Source: JAZSNL01 sp045536365
GTDB lineage: Bacteria > Bacillota_I > Bacilli_A > ML615J-28 > CAG-313
Reading direction: 5' to 3'
DNA: 64,000 nt
Assembly (NCBI GenBank): GCA_045536365.1
Contig: JAZSNL010000027.1
Location: 28,439 to 92,438 of the forward strand
Shown: positions 44,830 to 54,635 of the stretch, in pieces
Layout of the letters: the number at the start of each line of letters is the position of its first letter
How positions within the stretch are numbered: the first letter of the stretch is position 1
Position numbers and translations under genes: made by a program
Notes under the pieces: generated by a model
Database searches by the model: none
What the model was told of the DNA's origin: nothing
The model's input: only the letters and a program-made list of their open reading frames with translations

Positions 44830-45193
44830 GGTGGACTAGGCGGGAATTGAACCCGCGTCCGAATACCGATTCATTTTGTTTTCTACATACTTATTTTATT
44901 GATTAATCTCATAAATATTAAGACAATAAACAAAACATAATATTTACCAGCTCTAAATCTCGAATCCAACACCGAAGCTAATGTTTTCATCAAAGTCTAC
45001 TTTCTGTACCCTAAAATGCTCATAGACAAAGCCTTTTTAGAGATGAACCGCTTAAAGCGGTGCTTCCTAATTTAGCCTAGCAAGCGTAAGCGTAATTTGT
45101 GTTTGCGTTTATTTAAAAACCTAAGGTTTTAACGTGCCTGCCCACGGTATGCTTACTCAACTTCACAATACCCGTCGAAACCTGAACTAGCCC
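44829..45193 (-). ncRNA. ssrA: tmRNA
   Basis: 365 nt. The acceptor stem pairs 5' GGGCTAG with 3' CTAGTCC, followed by ACCA, and the 5' part has GGTTTCGACGGG, the conserved tmRNA D-loop-like motif. The T-arm is GCGGGTTCAATTCCCGC. The reading frame before helix 5 (palindromic CCGCTTTAAGCGG) can be read GCA AAC ACA AAT TAC GCT TAC GCT TGC TAG, a tag of A-N-T-N-Y-A-Y-A-C if GCA is the resume codon. It rescues stalled ribosomes with SmpB (not in window). No clear promoter between it and the SGNH gene, so it may be processed from a longer transcript. Confidence 0.95.
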
Positions 45194-45222
45194 ATATAAG
45201 AAAGAGTTTTACTCTTTCTTTT

Positions 45223-46320
45223 TTATTCTATTCCATAATATGAATTAATAGCAGAAATTACAACTTCACTATATGCTTTCATACCTGCTGCATTAGGATG
45301 TAAACTATCTCCTAAATATTGAGAATATGTATTTACATTTTGTAAAGCAGCTATATTTATTAAACCTAAATCATATTTTTCTACTAATTCTTTTATTGAC
45401 TTATTATATTCTTGTCTTCTTGCTTCAGTATAATTATAACCTGAATATGCTGAATATCCTAAATTACAACAGAAGATTACTACACCAGGATATTTTTCCT
45501 TTATCTTTTTAATAGTAGATTCATATGCATTTTTGAAATTTTCATTTGAATGTCCATTAACATTATCATTAGTTCCTAAGAAAATAATAACAATACCAGG
45601 ATCGCCATTTAAACCTAAATTTTCAATACGTGAATTTTTAGAACCACTATAATACATATCTGAGCCACTTAATGATTCATTTATACCTAAAACTGTATTA
45701 GTAGCTTGTAATGTTTGATACCACCATGTTTTTTCTACATTTTTAACTTCTGAAGAATAAAGAGGATAGTAGAATTGATTTTCGCCTGAATAATAACTAT
45801 TCATTAAAGATGTTGAACTATAGAAAGTTGAAATACTATCACCTAGAATAGAAACTTTAGTTCCTTCTAAAACTAGTTTTTTATAAGTTGCTGTAAGAAC
45901 AATGTCTTCAGTTAAATACATAAATTCTTTATCCCAACCTGTAAATATATAACCTGGTTTTTTAGGATCTGCTGGTGCTTCTATTACCGCATATATTTCA
46001 TCTTTTACTTCTTTTAAAATAGTTCCATCGATATCCTTAAAAGTATATGTGAATTTGTATTTTTCAAATACAGCTTTTAAAGTGAAACTTTCTTTAACTT
46101 TTTGACTAAAATCATATAACTCACCATCTTTATACCAACCTTTAAAGTCATGTTGATCTTTTTTAGGTGCAACAGGTTCATTTAATAGTTTACCTGATTT
46201 TACTTCTTGAATTCCATACGCATTACCATCTACTTCAAAGATAACGTTATATGTTTCACCACAAGAAGTAAGAAATAAACATAATGTAATCATCACAATA
46301 AAATTAAATATCTTTTTCAT
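45223..46320 (-). CDS. SGNH-hydrolase lipoprotein with InlB-type repeats
   Basis: 365 residues. Lipoprotein signal with lipobox LTSC (Cys20), two Listeria-Bacteroides (InlB B) repeats at ~24-88 and ~90-148 (FKGWYKDGELYDFSQKV; FTGWDKEFMYLTEDIVLTATY), then a GDSL/SGNH esterase domain: SILGDSIS with Ser162, GTNDN block, and DSLHP with the Asp/His pair near the end. Probably deacylates a surface glycan or lipid outside the cell. Start at 46320 with GGAG upstream. It overlaps the pyridoxamine kinase gene by 17 bp. Confidence 0.88.
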   Translation of the reverse strand: MKKIFNFIVMITLCLFLTSCGETYNVIFEVDGNAYGIQEVKSGKLLNEPVAPKKDQHDFKGWYKDGELYDFSQKVKESFTLKAVFEKYKFTYTFKDIDGTILKEVKDEIYAVIEAPADPKKPGYIFTGWDKEFMYLTEDIVLTATYKKLVLEGTKVSILGDSISTFYSSTSLMNSYYSGENQFYYPLYSSEVKNVEKTWWYQTLQATNTVLGINESLSGSDMYYSGSKNSRIENLGLNGDPGIVIIFLGTNDNVNGHSNENFKNAYESTIKKIKEKYPGVVIFCCNLGYSAYSGYNYTEARRQEYNKSIKELVEKYDLGLINIAALQNVNTYSQYLGDSLHPNAAGMKAYSEVVISAINSYYGIE

Positions 46321-47164
46321 TTTTTAAAGTCTCCAACTGTTCTATTAATTGTTTTACACATAATTCAAAGTTAACACCATAATTATCTTTTAATTCATCA
46401 TATGTAACTTTAATACATTCTTTTGTAATATCAACTGCTAATTTAACAGATTGTTTAACAGTTAAATCATTTAACAAAGCTCCTACAAAGATACTAGAGA
46501 ATAAATCTCCAGTACCATGGTATTTAATAGGGACTTCTTCATTGAAATATTCAAATATCTCATTTTTTTCTGTATTATAATAAACAGCTCCTAATTGATT
46601 ATCATTATATGATATCCCCGTTAAAATAACATTTTTAACATTTAATTTAGAAACAAGTTCATTAATTAAATTCAAAATATCATCTCTTGTATAACTCTCA
46701 AAATATTCAACACCAGCTAAATAACAAGCTTCTGTTATATTAGGGATAATATAATCGGCATCTTTTACTAATTCTTTTACTGATTCAACGTATTCTAGAT
46801 CCATTCCTGGATATATTTTACCATGATCAGCAAATACAGGATCAATAACAACATAATTATACTGAGTTTTAAATTCTTTAATAAAGTCTTTTATTTTAAA
46901 TACTAATTCTTTTTTACCAATATAACCTGTATATATTGAATCAAATTTTAAATCATACTCTTTCCAATGATTTTTAATTTTATCAAATTCGTTAGTTAAA
47001 TCATGATATGTAAAATTATTAAAACCACTAGTATGAGTTGATAATACAGCAGTAGGTAAAATAATAGTTTCAATTCCCATTGATGATATTACTGGTAATG
47101 CTACAGTAATAGAACATTTACCATAACATGATATATCTTGAATTGTTATACATTTTTTAATCAT
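46304..47164 (-). CDS. Pyridoxamine/pyridoxal kinase
   Basis: 286 residues, ribokinase superfamily. ITIQDISCYGKCSITVALP at the start and LPTAVLSTHTSGF are typical of the PdxY-like pyridoxamine kinases of Clostridia. Late in the sequence, KYHGTGDLFSSIFVGALL carries the catalytic Asp within a GTGD motif. It phosphorylates B6 vitamers in the PLP salvage pathway. It is 11 nt downstream of the M16C peptidase gene and overlaps the SGNH gene. Confidence 0.9.
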   Translation of the reverse strand: MIKKCITIQDISCYGKCSITVALPVISSMGIETIILPTAVLSTHTSGFNNFTYHDLTNEFDKIKNHWKEYDLKFDSIYTGYIGKKELVFKIKDFIKEFKTQYNYVVIDPVFADHGKIYPGMDLEYVESVKELVKDADYIIPNITEACYLAGVEYFESYTRDDILNLINELVSKLNVKNVILTGISYNDNQLGAVYYNTEKNEIFEYFNEEVPIKYHGTGDLFSSIFVGALLNDLTVKQSVKLAVDITKECIKVTYDELKDNYGVNFELCVKQLIEQLETLKNEKDI

Positions 47165-47175
47165 AGTATATACCT

Positions 47176-50073
47176 CTATAATAATGAACGTTTATTTGTA
47201 AAGATTCCTTCTGTTTTTTCAATTCTTGTTTCGTTACCAACAACACAAATATAATTTTGTTGTAATACAGCTTCAATTAATTCTTTTTGTTGTTTTAAAT
47301 CTTCAAGAGTACAATTAATAACTTGATCACGTTCTTTTTGCAAGTCTTCATCTGTTACATTAGTGAAGTAACGGCTTAAATCAACTGCAAATTTAACTTT
47401 TGGTGTGTTAGGTTGATCTAATTCACCAATAGATCCGATAATAGATTTAAATATTTTTTCATCATCTAAATCTAATGAATCAATATAAGCAGGAATATTT
47501 TGATAAATCTTTAATGTGTTTTCTAAATTAGGGTCACGATAAGAAACAAAATATACACTTCCACCCATACTAATAGAACCAAAGCATCCATAAGCTCCAC
47601 CTTTAACACGGCCTTCTACCCATAGATAATCATGTCCTATAATATTACCTAATACTCTAGCAGCACCATGATATTCATATCCTGCTTTTTTATAATTACC
47701 TACTTGAGCAACATATTGGACATCAACAGGAGCTTTTAATCCTTCATTTAATTGTTTAGGAACAAATTTAAATAAATTTGTTTGTTCATGTTTTTCATCT
47801 AAACTATCAATAAATTTAATAGCTTCTTTTTCCATTAAATCATAACCTTCTTGATTACCTGCAAAAGCAATGATTAAATTTTCTTTTGAATATAATAATT
47901 CAGCAACCTTTTGTAAATTTGATTTAATTTCTTCTTTCTTTTCTTCATAAGAAGATACTAATTCTTTAATAAAATCATAGAAAGCAACACCATCAAATAA
48001 ATCATCTAAATATGCTCTTTCATCTTGATAAGATAAAGCTCTTGTCATTGCAACAGCATGGCCACTAGATAAAATCTTACGTTGTAACATTGATAAAACT
48101 GCATCTAAGATTTCTTTAATTCTCTTATCATTTTCAAACTTAGAAGTTTTTGTGATTTCATTAATCATATCAAAAACAAAATCCATTTTTTCATATAATA
48201 CAGAACCAGAAACACTAAATTGACATTTAGCATCTTCACCAACTGCAGATAAGCCAGCACCTATACCACCACTATTTAATTTAATTTCTTCTTCTAATTC
48301 ACGATATTGATAATGTTCAGTATCTACTTTACCAAATAAAGTACGATATAAAGAAACGTAAGGTAATAATTCAGCAGGTAATTTTTTAGCATCAAAGATT
48401 AATCTTAAATAACCAATTCCATTAGTAAAACTATCTTCATGTAATGTTTTAATACCATTAATTTCTTTTTCTACTAACTTAGTCTTATCTGCATCCTTAC
48501 CAATATCTTCTCTTGATAATGTTGGAATAGTTGCAAGATCTTCTTCAGAATCAACACTTGATTGATAAGCTTTTAATTCTTGAGTATCAATAACAATCTT
48601 TTCAATTTCTTCTTTTGATAAAGAAGCTTTATAATTAGCTAATTTTTCTTTTAAAGCAAGTTCTTTTTCTTGAGAAACAGTTTTACTTGGTTTTAATATA
48701 ACAATAGATTTATGATTATTATTAATAAAAGTTTCTTCTAATAATCTTTCAAAATAATCAGTATTAATTTGTTCTTTTAAGAAAGCAAACACTTTACTAG
48801 TTTCTAAACGAGTAAATGGATCTTTCTTATCATATAACCAACTACCAAGTGAAGTTAAATAATAAACTAAACCTTTAGGAGTTCTACCAAAATCGCCTTC
48901 ACGATTTTTAAATTCATAATAATTAATAACACTTGTTAAAGATTTCTTATCAATACCTTTTTCAATAATTTCTTTAATTGTATTTTCAATTAATTCAACA
49001 AATTGATCAGCTTGATCTGGATTAGCATTCTTAGTCATAATACCAAAAATTGGTTGTAAAATATCAGATTCATAAGAACTACTTACATCATTACCAATAC
49101 CAGCATCTAAGATAGCTTGTTTTAAAGGAGCACCTGAAGCTTGTAAAATTACATCTTGAAGTATTTCTAAAGCATAAGCTTTAACAATATCTTTTGCATG
49201 TCCTGCAGCAACACTATACGCAAGATATGAGTTATTTTCTAAAGAAGCGTCTTGTCCTACTGGATATTCAAATTCAACTCTTACCATTTCTTTAAAAGGT
49301 TTTTGTAATTCAATATCAGAATGAACTTCTATTGCATCATATTCAGATAAATATTTTTCATCTAAGAAAGCAAGTTCTTTTTCAGCATTTAAATTACCAT
49401 ATAAACAAATATAACTATTAGATGGATGATAATATTCTTGATGAAATGCGATAAATTCTTCATATGATAATTCTGGAATTTCATCTGGATCACCACCAGA
49501 TTCAACACCATATGTATTATCTGGGAATAATGAATGATACATTTGGCGATAAATTACAGAATCAGGTGAAGAAAAGGCACCTTTCATTTCATTATAAACA
49601 ACACCATTGATTGTTAATTCATCATCAACTGAATTTAATTCATAATGCCAACCTTCTTGTTTAAAGATTTGTTCTTTAGAATAAATATTTGGATGACATA
49701 CAGCGTCCATATATACATCCATTAAATTTTCAAAGTCTTTTTCATTACAACTTGCGATAGGATATACAGTTTTATCTGGATATGTCATCGCGTTTAAGAA
49801 AGTATTTAAAGAACTCTTTAATAATTCAACAAAAGGTTCTTTAACAGGATATTTCTTTGAACCACATAAAACAGAGTGTTCAATAATATGAGGAACACCA
49901 GTACTATTAGTAGGAGTAGTTTTAAATCCTATACCAAATACTTTATTATTATCATCATTTTCGATAACTAATACACTAGCTTTACTTTTATTATGTTCTA
50001 ATAAAGTAACTTCAGCATTTAATTCTTCTATATGTCTAGATTCTATAATTTTATAATTTTTAATTTCTTTCAT
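47176..50073 (-). CDS. M16C-family metallopeptidase (PreP/HypA-like)
   Basis: 965 residues, the normal length for M16C single-chain peptidases. The inverted zinc motif H62-I-I-E65-H66 (VPHIIEHSVLCGS) and a downstream Glu in the NEMKGAFSSPDS region are present. Four homologous α/β domains are expected and the M16C-associated middle domain is seen around 460-700. It degrades short peptides inside a closed chamber. Start with AAAGGAAG upstream. First gene in a peptidase - pyridoxamine kinase - SGNH lipoprotein operon. Confidence 0.92.
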   Translation of the reverse strand: MKEIKNYKIIESRHIEELNAEVTLLEHNKSKASVLVIENDDNNKVFGIGFKTTPTNSTGVPHIIEHSVLCGSKKYPVKEPFVELLKSSLNTFLNAMTYPDKTVYPIASCNEKDFENLMDVYMDAVCHPNIYSKEQIFKQEGWHYELNSVDDELTINGVVYNEMKGAFSSPDSVIYRQMYHSLFPDNTYGVESGGDPDEIPELSYEEFIAFHQEYYHPSNSYICLYGNLNAEKELAFLDEKYLSEYDAIEVHSDIELQKPFKEMVRVEFEYPVGQDASLENNSYLAYSVAAGHAKDIVKAYALEILQDVILQASGAPLKQAILDAGIGNDVSSSYESDILQPIFGIMTKNANPDQADQFVELIENTIKEIIEKGIDKKSLTSVINYYEFKNREGDFGRTPKGLVYYLTSLGSWLYDKKDPFTRLETSKVFAFLKEQINTDYFERLLEETFINNNHKSIVILKPSKTVSQEKELALKEKLANYKASLSKEEIEKIVIDTQELKAYQSSVDSEEDLATIPTLSREDIGKDADKTKLVEKEINGIKTLHEDSFTNGIGYLRLIFDAKKLPAELLPYVSLYRTLFGKVDTEHYQYRELEEEIKLNSGGIGAGLSAVGEDAKCQFSVSGSVLYEKMDFVFDMINEITKTSKFENDKRIKEILDAVLSMLQRKILSSGHAVAMTRALSYQDERAYLDDLFDGVAFYDFIKELVSSYEEKKEEIKSNLQKVAELLYSKENLIIAFAGNQEGYDLMEKEAIKFIDSLDEKHEQTNLFKFVPKQLNEGLKAPVDVQYVAQVGNYKKAGYEYHGAARVLGNIIGHDYLWVEGRVKGGAYGCFGSISMGGSVYFVSYRDPNLENTLKIYQNIPAYIDSLDLDDEKIFKSIIGSIGELDQPNTPKVKFAVDLSRYFTNVTDEDLQKERDQVINCTLEDLKQQKELIEAVLQQNYICVVGNETRIEKTEGIFTNKRSLL

Positions 50074-50097
50074 TATTTTCTTCCTTTCTAATTAAAA

Positions 50098-50122
50098 AAA
50101 TATAAAGTTACACTTTATATTT
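50098..50122 (-). terminator. Terminator after the P-type ATPase gene
   Basis: AAATATAAAGT/ACTTTATATTT stem followed by T-rich sequence on the minus strand, between the ATPase stop (50169) and the M16C gene start. Confidence 0.75.
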
Positions 50123-50168
50123 TTTTATTGATTATATATATTATACTTTTATTTTGAAAAATAGTCAA

Positions 50169-52754
50169 TTATTTGCTTTTTTTATTCGCATTTCTTATTA
50201 ACTTTACAATTTCAACAATCACAACATTAACTAAAGCAATACCTAAAGCAATTAATAATTGAGTTAAATCTAAACTAGTAAATTTAAATACTTTATCATT
50301 TAATCCAGGAATATAAATAACTGCTAATTGTAATACAAAACCAACAACAACAGCTAAATTTAAAGTCTTATTATTAAATGTTGTTTTATGGAAAATAGAA
50401 TGTTCACTCTTAGTATTAAATGCATGTAATAATTGAGCAACACCTAAAGTCATAAATGCCATAGTATGACCAACAGCTTCACTAGTTTGACAACCAATAA
50501 TATAAGATCCTAAAGCAAGTAAACCAATAACAAGACCTTCAAACGCAATACGAAGGAATAAATGATTTGCGAAGAAACCTTCATTTTTAGGTCTTGGAGG
50601 TAAATCCATTAAACTATCTTCAGCTTTTTCCATACCTAAACCAATAGCAGGTAAAGAGTCAGTAATTAAATTAATCCATAATAAATGAATTGCAAGTAAA
50701 GGAGTACCAAAATCCTTATTGAATAATGAAATTACAGCAGCAACAAAGATTGCAATAACTTCACCAATATTACTAGATAATAAGTATTTAACACTCTTCT
50801 TAATATTATCGTAAATACCTCTACCTTCTTTAACAGCTTCAATAATAGTTGCAAAGTTATCATCTACTAAAATCATATCCGCAGCTTCCTTGGCAACATC
50901 AGTACCAGTAATACCCATAGCACAACCAATATTTGCTTCTTTTAATGCAGGAGAGTCATTAACACCATCACCTGTCATCGCAACAACTTTATCATGCTTT
51001 TTCCAAGCTTTTACAATTCTAACTTTATCTTCTGGAGCTACACGAGCATATACTGAATATTCTTCAATATGTTCAAATAATTCATCATCAGATAATTTCT
51101 TTAATTCATCTGAAGAAATAGCTTTTTGACCTTCTTTTAAAATACCTAAATCTTTTGCAATAGCTGTAGCTGTTGTGATATGGTCACCAGTAATCATAAT
51201 AGTTCTAATACCAGCTTTTGTTGCAACTGTTATTGCATCTTTTACTTCTGGTCTTGAAGGGTCAATCATACCAACTAAACCAATAAATGTTAAATCTTTT
51301 TCTAGATTTTCATCTATATGATTAGGTAATTTATCAAATACTCTAATACCAACTGCTAATACTCTTAATGCTCTTACAGCCATATTATCATTAACTTGTA
51401 ATGCATATTCTAAATTATCATTAATTGAGTTCTTAATAACAATATCAGGAGCACCTTTAGTAATTAAAACAAACTTGTTATCAATTTCTACTAAAACACT
51501 CATCATTTTACGATCTGAATCAAATGGAACATCAGCTAATCTTCTAATATGATCAATAGGATTACCATATAAATTATTAGCTTCAATTAAAGCAGTTTCA
51601 GTAGGATCACCAATTCTTTGTTCAACGCCATCTACAACATTTATTTTCGCATCACAACATAAAGCAAAATATTGTAATAATTCTTTTTCTGCTTTTTCAG
51701 ATTCATTAGGCTTTTTAATACTATCACGATATACTTCAACAACAGTCATTTTATTTTGTGTTAAAGTACCAGTTTTATCAGAACAAACTACTGATGTAGA
51801 TCCTAATGTTTCAACAGCAGGTAATTTTTTAACAATCGCATTTCTCTTAGCCATTTTACTAACACCAATTGATAATACAATCGTAACAACAGCAGCTAAT
51901 CCTTCTGGAATAGCAGCAACTGCTAAAGCAACACTTGATTTAAATGATTCTAAAAGATGATTAGTTGCAATATATTCTAAAGCAAATACTACAATACAAA
52001 TACCAATACATAAAATACCAATAACTTTTGCAACTTGTGCTAATTTTTGTTGTAATGGAGTTTTAGTATTATCTTCACTAATTAACATACCAGCAATTTT
52101 ACCAATTTCAGTATTCATACCTGTTTTTACAACAATTGCAACACCTCTACCTTTAGTTACAAAAGTAGAAGAAAATACCATATTCTTCATATCACCAAGA
52201 GGAACATCTTCAGCATCAATAACCTCTGCATGTTTTTCAACAGGAACAGACTCACCTGTTAAAGCAGATTCATCAACTTGTAAATTAGATGCTTCAATTA
52301 TTCGCGCATCAGCAGGAATATAGTCACCAGCTTCAATAACAACAATATCACCTTCAACTAAATTTCTAGTATTTAATTGAACAACATGACCATCACGAAT
52401 AACCTTACATAAAGGAGCAGACATTTTCTCTAAAGCTTCTAAACTCTTTTCTGCTTTATTTTCTTGATATACACCAACACATGCGTTGATAATAATAACA
52501 ACAAAAATAATTAAACTTTCAATCCACTCTTCAGGTTCTGCTATTATTGATATAATACCAGCAACAATTAAAATTATTATTAATACATCCGCAAATTGTT
52601 TTAAAAAGCGAACGAATAAACTTTCTTTCTTTTTACCTTTTAATTCATTATAACCATTAGTTTGTAATCTTTTCTCAGCTTCTTCAGAAGTTAAACCTAA
52701 AGTTTCATTAGTTTGTAAGGTTTCAATAACTTCTTCTTTTTTCTTATTAAACAT
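50169..52754 (-). CDS. P2-type (PMCA/SERCA-like) cation-transporting ATPase
   Basis: 861 residues from ATG 52754. The GGAGG used as RBS lies inside the longer reading, which rules it out. P-type ATPase signatures: TGES in the actuator domain (LTGESVPVEK), phosphorylation motif SDKTGTLTQNK, KGAPD nucleotide-binding site, TGDGVNDSPALK hinge. PEGL in helix M4 (VAAIPEGLAAVVT) is typical of P2A Ca2+/Mn2+ pumps. Ten membrane helices. The yybP-ykoY riboswitch upstream argues that Mn2+ export is its main job, with Ca2+ export as the alternative. Confidence 0.92.
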   Translation of the reverse strand: MFNKKKEEVIETLQTNETLGLTSEEAEKRLQTNGYNELKGKKKESLFVRFLKQFADVLIIILIVAGIISIIAEPEEWIESLIIFVVIIINACVGVYQENKAEKSLEALEKMSAPLCKVIRDGHVVQLNTRNLVEGDIVVIEAGDYIPADARIIEASNLQVDESALTGESVPVEKHAEVIDAEDVPLGDMKNMVFSSTFVTKGRGVAIVVKTGMNTEIGKIAGMLISEDNTKTPLQQKLAQVAKVIGILCIGICIVVFALEYIATNHLLESFKSSVALAVAAIPEGLAAVVTIVLSIGVSKMAKRNAIVKKLPAVETLGSTSVVCSDKTGTLTQNKMTVVEVYRDSIKKPNESEKAEKELLQYFALCCDAKINVVDGVEQRIGDPTETALIEANNLYGNPIDHIRRLADVPFDSDRKMMSVLVEIDNKFVLITKGAPDIVIKNSINDNLEYALQVNDNMAVRALRVLAVGIRVFDKLPNHIDENLEKDLTFIGLVGMIDPSRPEVKDAITVATKAGIRTIMITGDHITTATAIAKDLGILKEGQKAISSDELKKLSDDELFEHIEEYSVYARVAPEDKVRIVKAWKKHDKVVAMTGDGVNDSPALKEANIGCAMGITGTDVAKEAADMILVDDNFATIIEAVKEGRGIYDNIKKSVKYLLSSNIGEVIAIFVAAVISLFNKDFGTPLLAIHLLWINLITDSLPAIGLGMEKAEDSLMDLPPRPKNEGFFANHLFLRIAFEGLVIGLLALGSYIIGCQTSEAVGHTMAFMTLGVAQLLHAFNTKSEHSIFHKTTFNNKTLNLAVVVGFVLQLAVIYIPGLNDKVFKFTSLDLTQLLIALGIALVNVVIVEIVKLIRNANKKSK

Positions 52755-52766
52755 TTCTACCTCCAT

Positions 52767-52808
52767 AAAAAAAAGCTTTACACATTCAAATCATCTGAAT
52801 GGTAAAGG
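52767..52808 (-). terminator. Riboswitch-linked intrinsic terminator in the ATPase leader
   Basis: CTTTACCATTCA/TGAATGTGTAAAG hairpin followed by CTTTTTTTT on the minus strand. Its 5' arm (ACCTTTACC) is part of the riboswitch aptamer, so ligand binding and termination exclude each other. Confidence 0.8.
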
Positions 52809-52900
52809 TTTTGCTAATCACAAGATTTATTATATCCGGGTTTAAAACCGTTCTGACGAATATAACTCTACCATTTCGTAGATGCTACTTCCCTTTCGCA
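52801..52900 (-). promoter_or_regulatory. yybP-ykoY (Mn2+) riboswitch
   Basis: On the minus strand the leader shows the family landmarks in order: AAAGGGAAGTAGC, TCGTCAGAACGG, AAACCCGG and GCAAAACCTTTACC, matching the Mn2+-sensing yybP-ykoY aptamer. A terminator overlaps the last element and the ATPase start codon follows, an arrangement for transcriptional antitermination when Mn2+ is bound. Confidence 0.85.
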
Positions 52901-52905
52901 TTCAT

Positions 52906-52934
52906 ATTATATCACTTTAAAAAAAATAAGTCAA
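52906..52934 (-). promoter_or_regulatory. sigma-A promoter of the riboswitch-ATPase transcript
   Basis: -35 TTGACT (52929-52934) and -10 TATAAT (52906-52911), 17-nt spacer, just before the aptamer on the minus strand. Confidence 0.85.
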
Positions 52935-52993
52935 TAATATTTTATTTTTTCTTTTTTTTGATATAATAATATCAACTCAGATAGGAGGTACAT

Positions 52994-53689
52994 ATGAAAA
53001 ATTACCTATGCGGTGGATTTGAAAAAATGTCACTATTAGATTATGAAGGAAAAATAGCATGTACATTATTCTTAAATGGTTGTAACTTTATGTGTCCATG
53101 GTGCCATAACTCAAGTTTAATCTCTTTTGAAGGAGATGAAGTAGATTTAGATGAATTCTACTTATACTTGGAAAAAAGAAAAAATATTCTTGAAGCAATA
53201 TGTATAAGTGGGGGAGAACCAACACTTAATCCAAATTTAAAAAAAATAATAAGAAGAATTAAAAACATTGGATACTTAGTTAAACTAGATACAAATGGTA
53301 CTAACCCTCAAGTTTTAAGAGAATTAATAAATGAAAAACTTATTGATTACATTGCAATGGATATTAAAAATGATGAAAACAACTATCCTAAAACAATAGG
53401 ATTAGAATACATTAATTTTAAAAACATTAAAGAATCAATTAATATTATTATGAATTCAAATATCGAATATGAATTTAGAACAACATTAGTAAAAGAATTA
53501 CATACAGAAGAAAACATTATAAATATTAAAGAACTAATTAAAGGTGCAAATAAATATTATTTACAAAAATTCATTTTAAGAGAATCATGTCTTAATCAAT
53601 CTTTAAATGAAATTGATATTAATACTGCAAATCACTATAAAAATATTCTTTCTGATTCAATTAAAAATGTATATTTAAGAGGATATTAA
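52994..53689 (+). CDS. nrdG: Anaerobic ribonucleoside-triphosphate reductase activating protein (radical SAM)
   Basis: 231 residues. Radical-SAM cluster motif C30-x3-C34-x2-C37 (CNFMCPWC), followed by CISGGEPTLN for SAM binding and a KLDTNGTNP strand. It installs the glycyl radical on NrdD under anaerobic conditions using a 4Fe-4S cluster and SAM. A near-consensus -10 (TATAAT at 52962) and AGGAGG RBS precede it. It converges with trxB-nrdD on the other strand and shares a terminator with them. Confidence 0.92.
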   Translation: MKNYLCGGFEKMSLLDYEGKIACTLFLNGCNFMCPWCHNSSLISFEGDEVDLDEFYLYLEKRKNILEAICISGGEPTLNPNLKKIIRRIKNIGYLVKLDTNGTNPQVLRELINEKLIDYIAMDIKNDENNYPKTIGLEYINFKNIKESINIIMNSNIEYEFRTTLVKELHTEENIINIKELIKGANKYYLQKFILRESCLNQSLNEIDINTANHYKNILSDSIKNVYLRGY

Positions 53690-53722
53690 AATACACTATG
53701 ATAAATCATAGTGTATTTTTTA
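53688..53722. terminator. Bidirectional terminator between nrdG and trxB
   Basis: AAATACACTATGA/TCATAGTGTATTT, a perfect 13-bp stem. T-run on the plus strand, A-run on the other, serving convergent genes. Confidence 0.88.
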
Positions 53723-54634
53723 TTTTCTATTAATATATTCAACTGCTAATGTTGCTGCAACAGCACCATCTGATATAGCAGTAGCAACTTGTCTAACACT
53801 CTTTACTCGACAGTCACCTGCAACAAATAAACCTTCCGTTTTAGTTAAACAAGATTCATTACTATTAAAATATCCTTTTTCATCTAAATCAACTAAATTA
53901 TTAAAAGCTTCATTATTAGGAACTTGTCCTATTGCGACAAAAACACCATTAACTTTTAATATTAATTCTTCTTTAGAATTTGTATTTTCAAATCGTAATG
54001 CTTCTAACGACTCATTGCCGATAAATTCTTTTAATGAAACATTATGAATAATCTCGACATTATTTAATTCTTTAATACGATTAACCAATTGTTGATCACC
54101 AAAGAAATGATCAAATAATGTACAAATATAAACTTTAGAACAATATCCAGCAAGAGCAATAGTATATTGTAACGCACTATTAGCATCACCAATAACAGCA
54201 ACTTCTTGACCTTTAAAGAAAGGACCATCACAAGTAGCACAATATGAAATACCAGAACCAATTAAATTCTCTTCATTAATAGCTCCAATAATACGATGTT
54301 TTACTCCTGTTGCAAGAATAACAGCTTTTGCATAATATGTATCAGAATCACCTTGAAGAATAAAATAATCTTCTTTCTTTTCAATACTTAAAATTTCATC
54401 AATTTCTAAATTAGCACCTAAATCACTAATTTGTTCAAATAATTGATCAGCGAATTCATTACCACTAATCGATACAATTGAAGGATAATTCTCAAGTCTA
54501 GGAGATTGAGCTATTTGACCTCCTATTGTTTCCTTTTCAATTACAGTTACAGTTTTATTTGCTCTTAAAGCATATAATGCTGCAGTCATACCTGCAGGAC
54601 CAGCTCCAACAACAATAATATCTATTAAATTCAT
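53720..54634 (-). CDS. trxB: Thioredoxin reductase-like flavoprotein
   Basis: 304 residues from ATG 54634, one base after the nrdD stop codon. FAD motif GAGPAG (10-15), redox-active C132-A-T-C135 followed by DGPFF, second nucleotide-binding region VAVIGDANSALQ (an Asn/Ala-containing variant of the usual GGG-x-SA), and a final GLFVAGDCRVKSVRQVATA FAD site. It probably reduces the glutaredoxin-like domain of NrdD or a thioredoxin. NADPH preference is not clear, because the second loop is atypical. Confidence 0.88.
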   Translation of the reverse strand: MNLIDIIVVGAGPAGMTAALYALRANKTVTVIEKETIGGQIAQSPRLENYPSIVSISGNEFADQLFEQISDLGANLEIDEILSIEKKEDYFILQGDSDTYYAKAVILATGVKHRIIGAINEENLIGSGISYCATCDGPFFKGQEVAVIGDANSALQYTIALAGYCSKVYICTLFDHFFGDQQLVNRIKELNNVEIIHNVSLKEFIGNESLEALRFENTNSKEELILKVNGVFVAIGQVPNNEAFNNLVDLDEKGYFNSNESCLTKTEGLFVAGDCRVKSVRQVATAISDGAVAATLAVEYINRK

Positions 54635-54635
54635 G

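Noticed and set aside
45200..45222. Terminator for the SGNH lipoprotein gene
   Set aside because: The AAGAAAGAG/CTCTTTCTT hairpin has its T-run only on the plus strand. On the transcribed minus strand it is followed by ATATGGG, so read-through into ssrA is likely.
54064..54261. Leu/Val-rich frame within trxB
   Set aside because: Alternative frame of a clearly conserved flavoprotein. No RBS.
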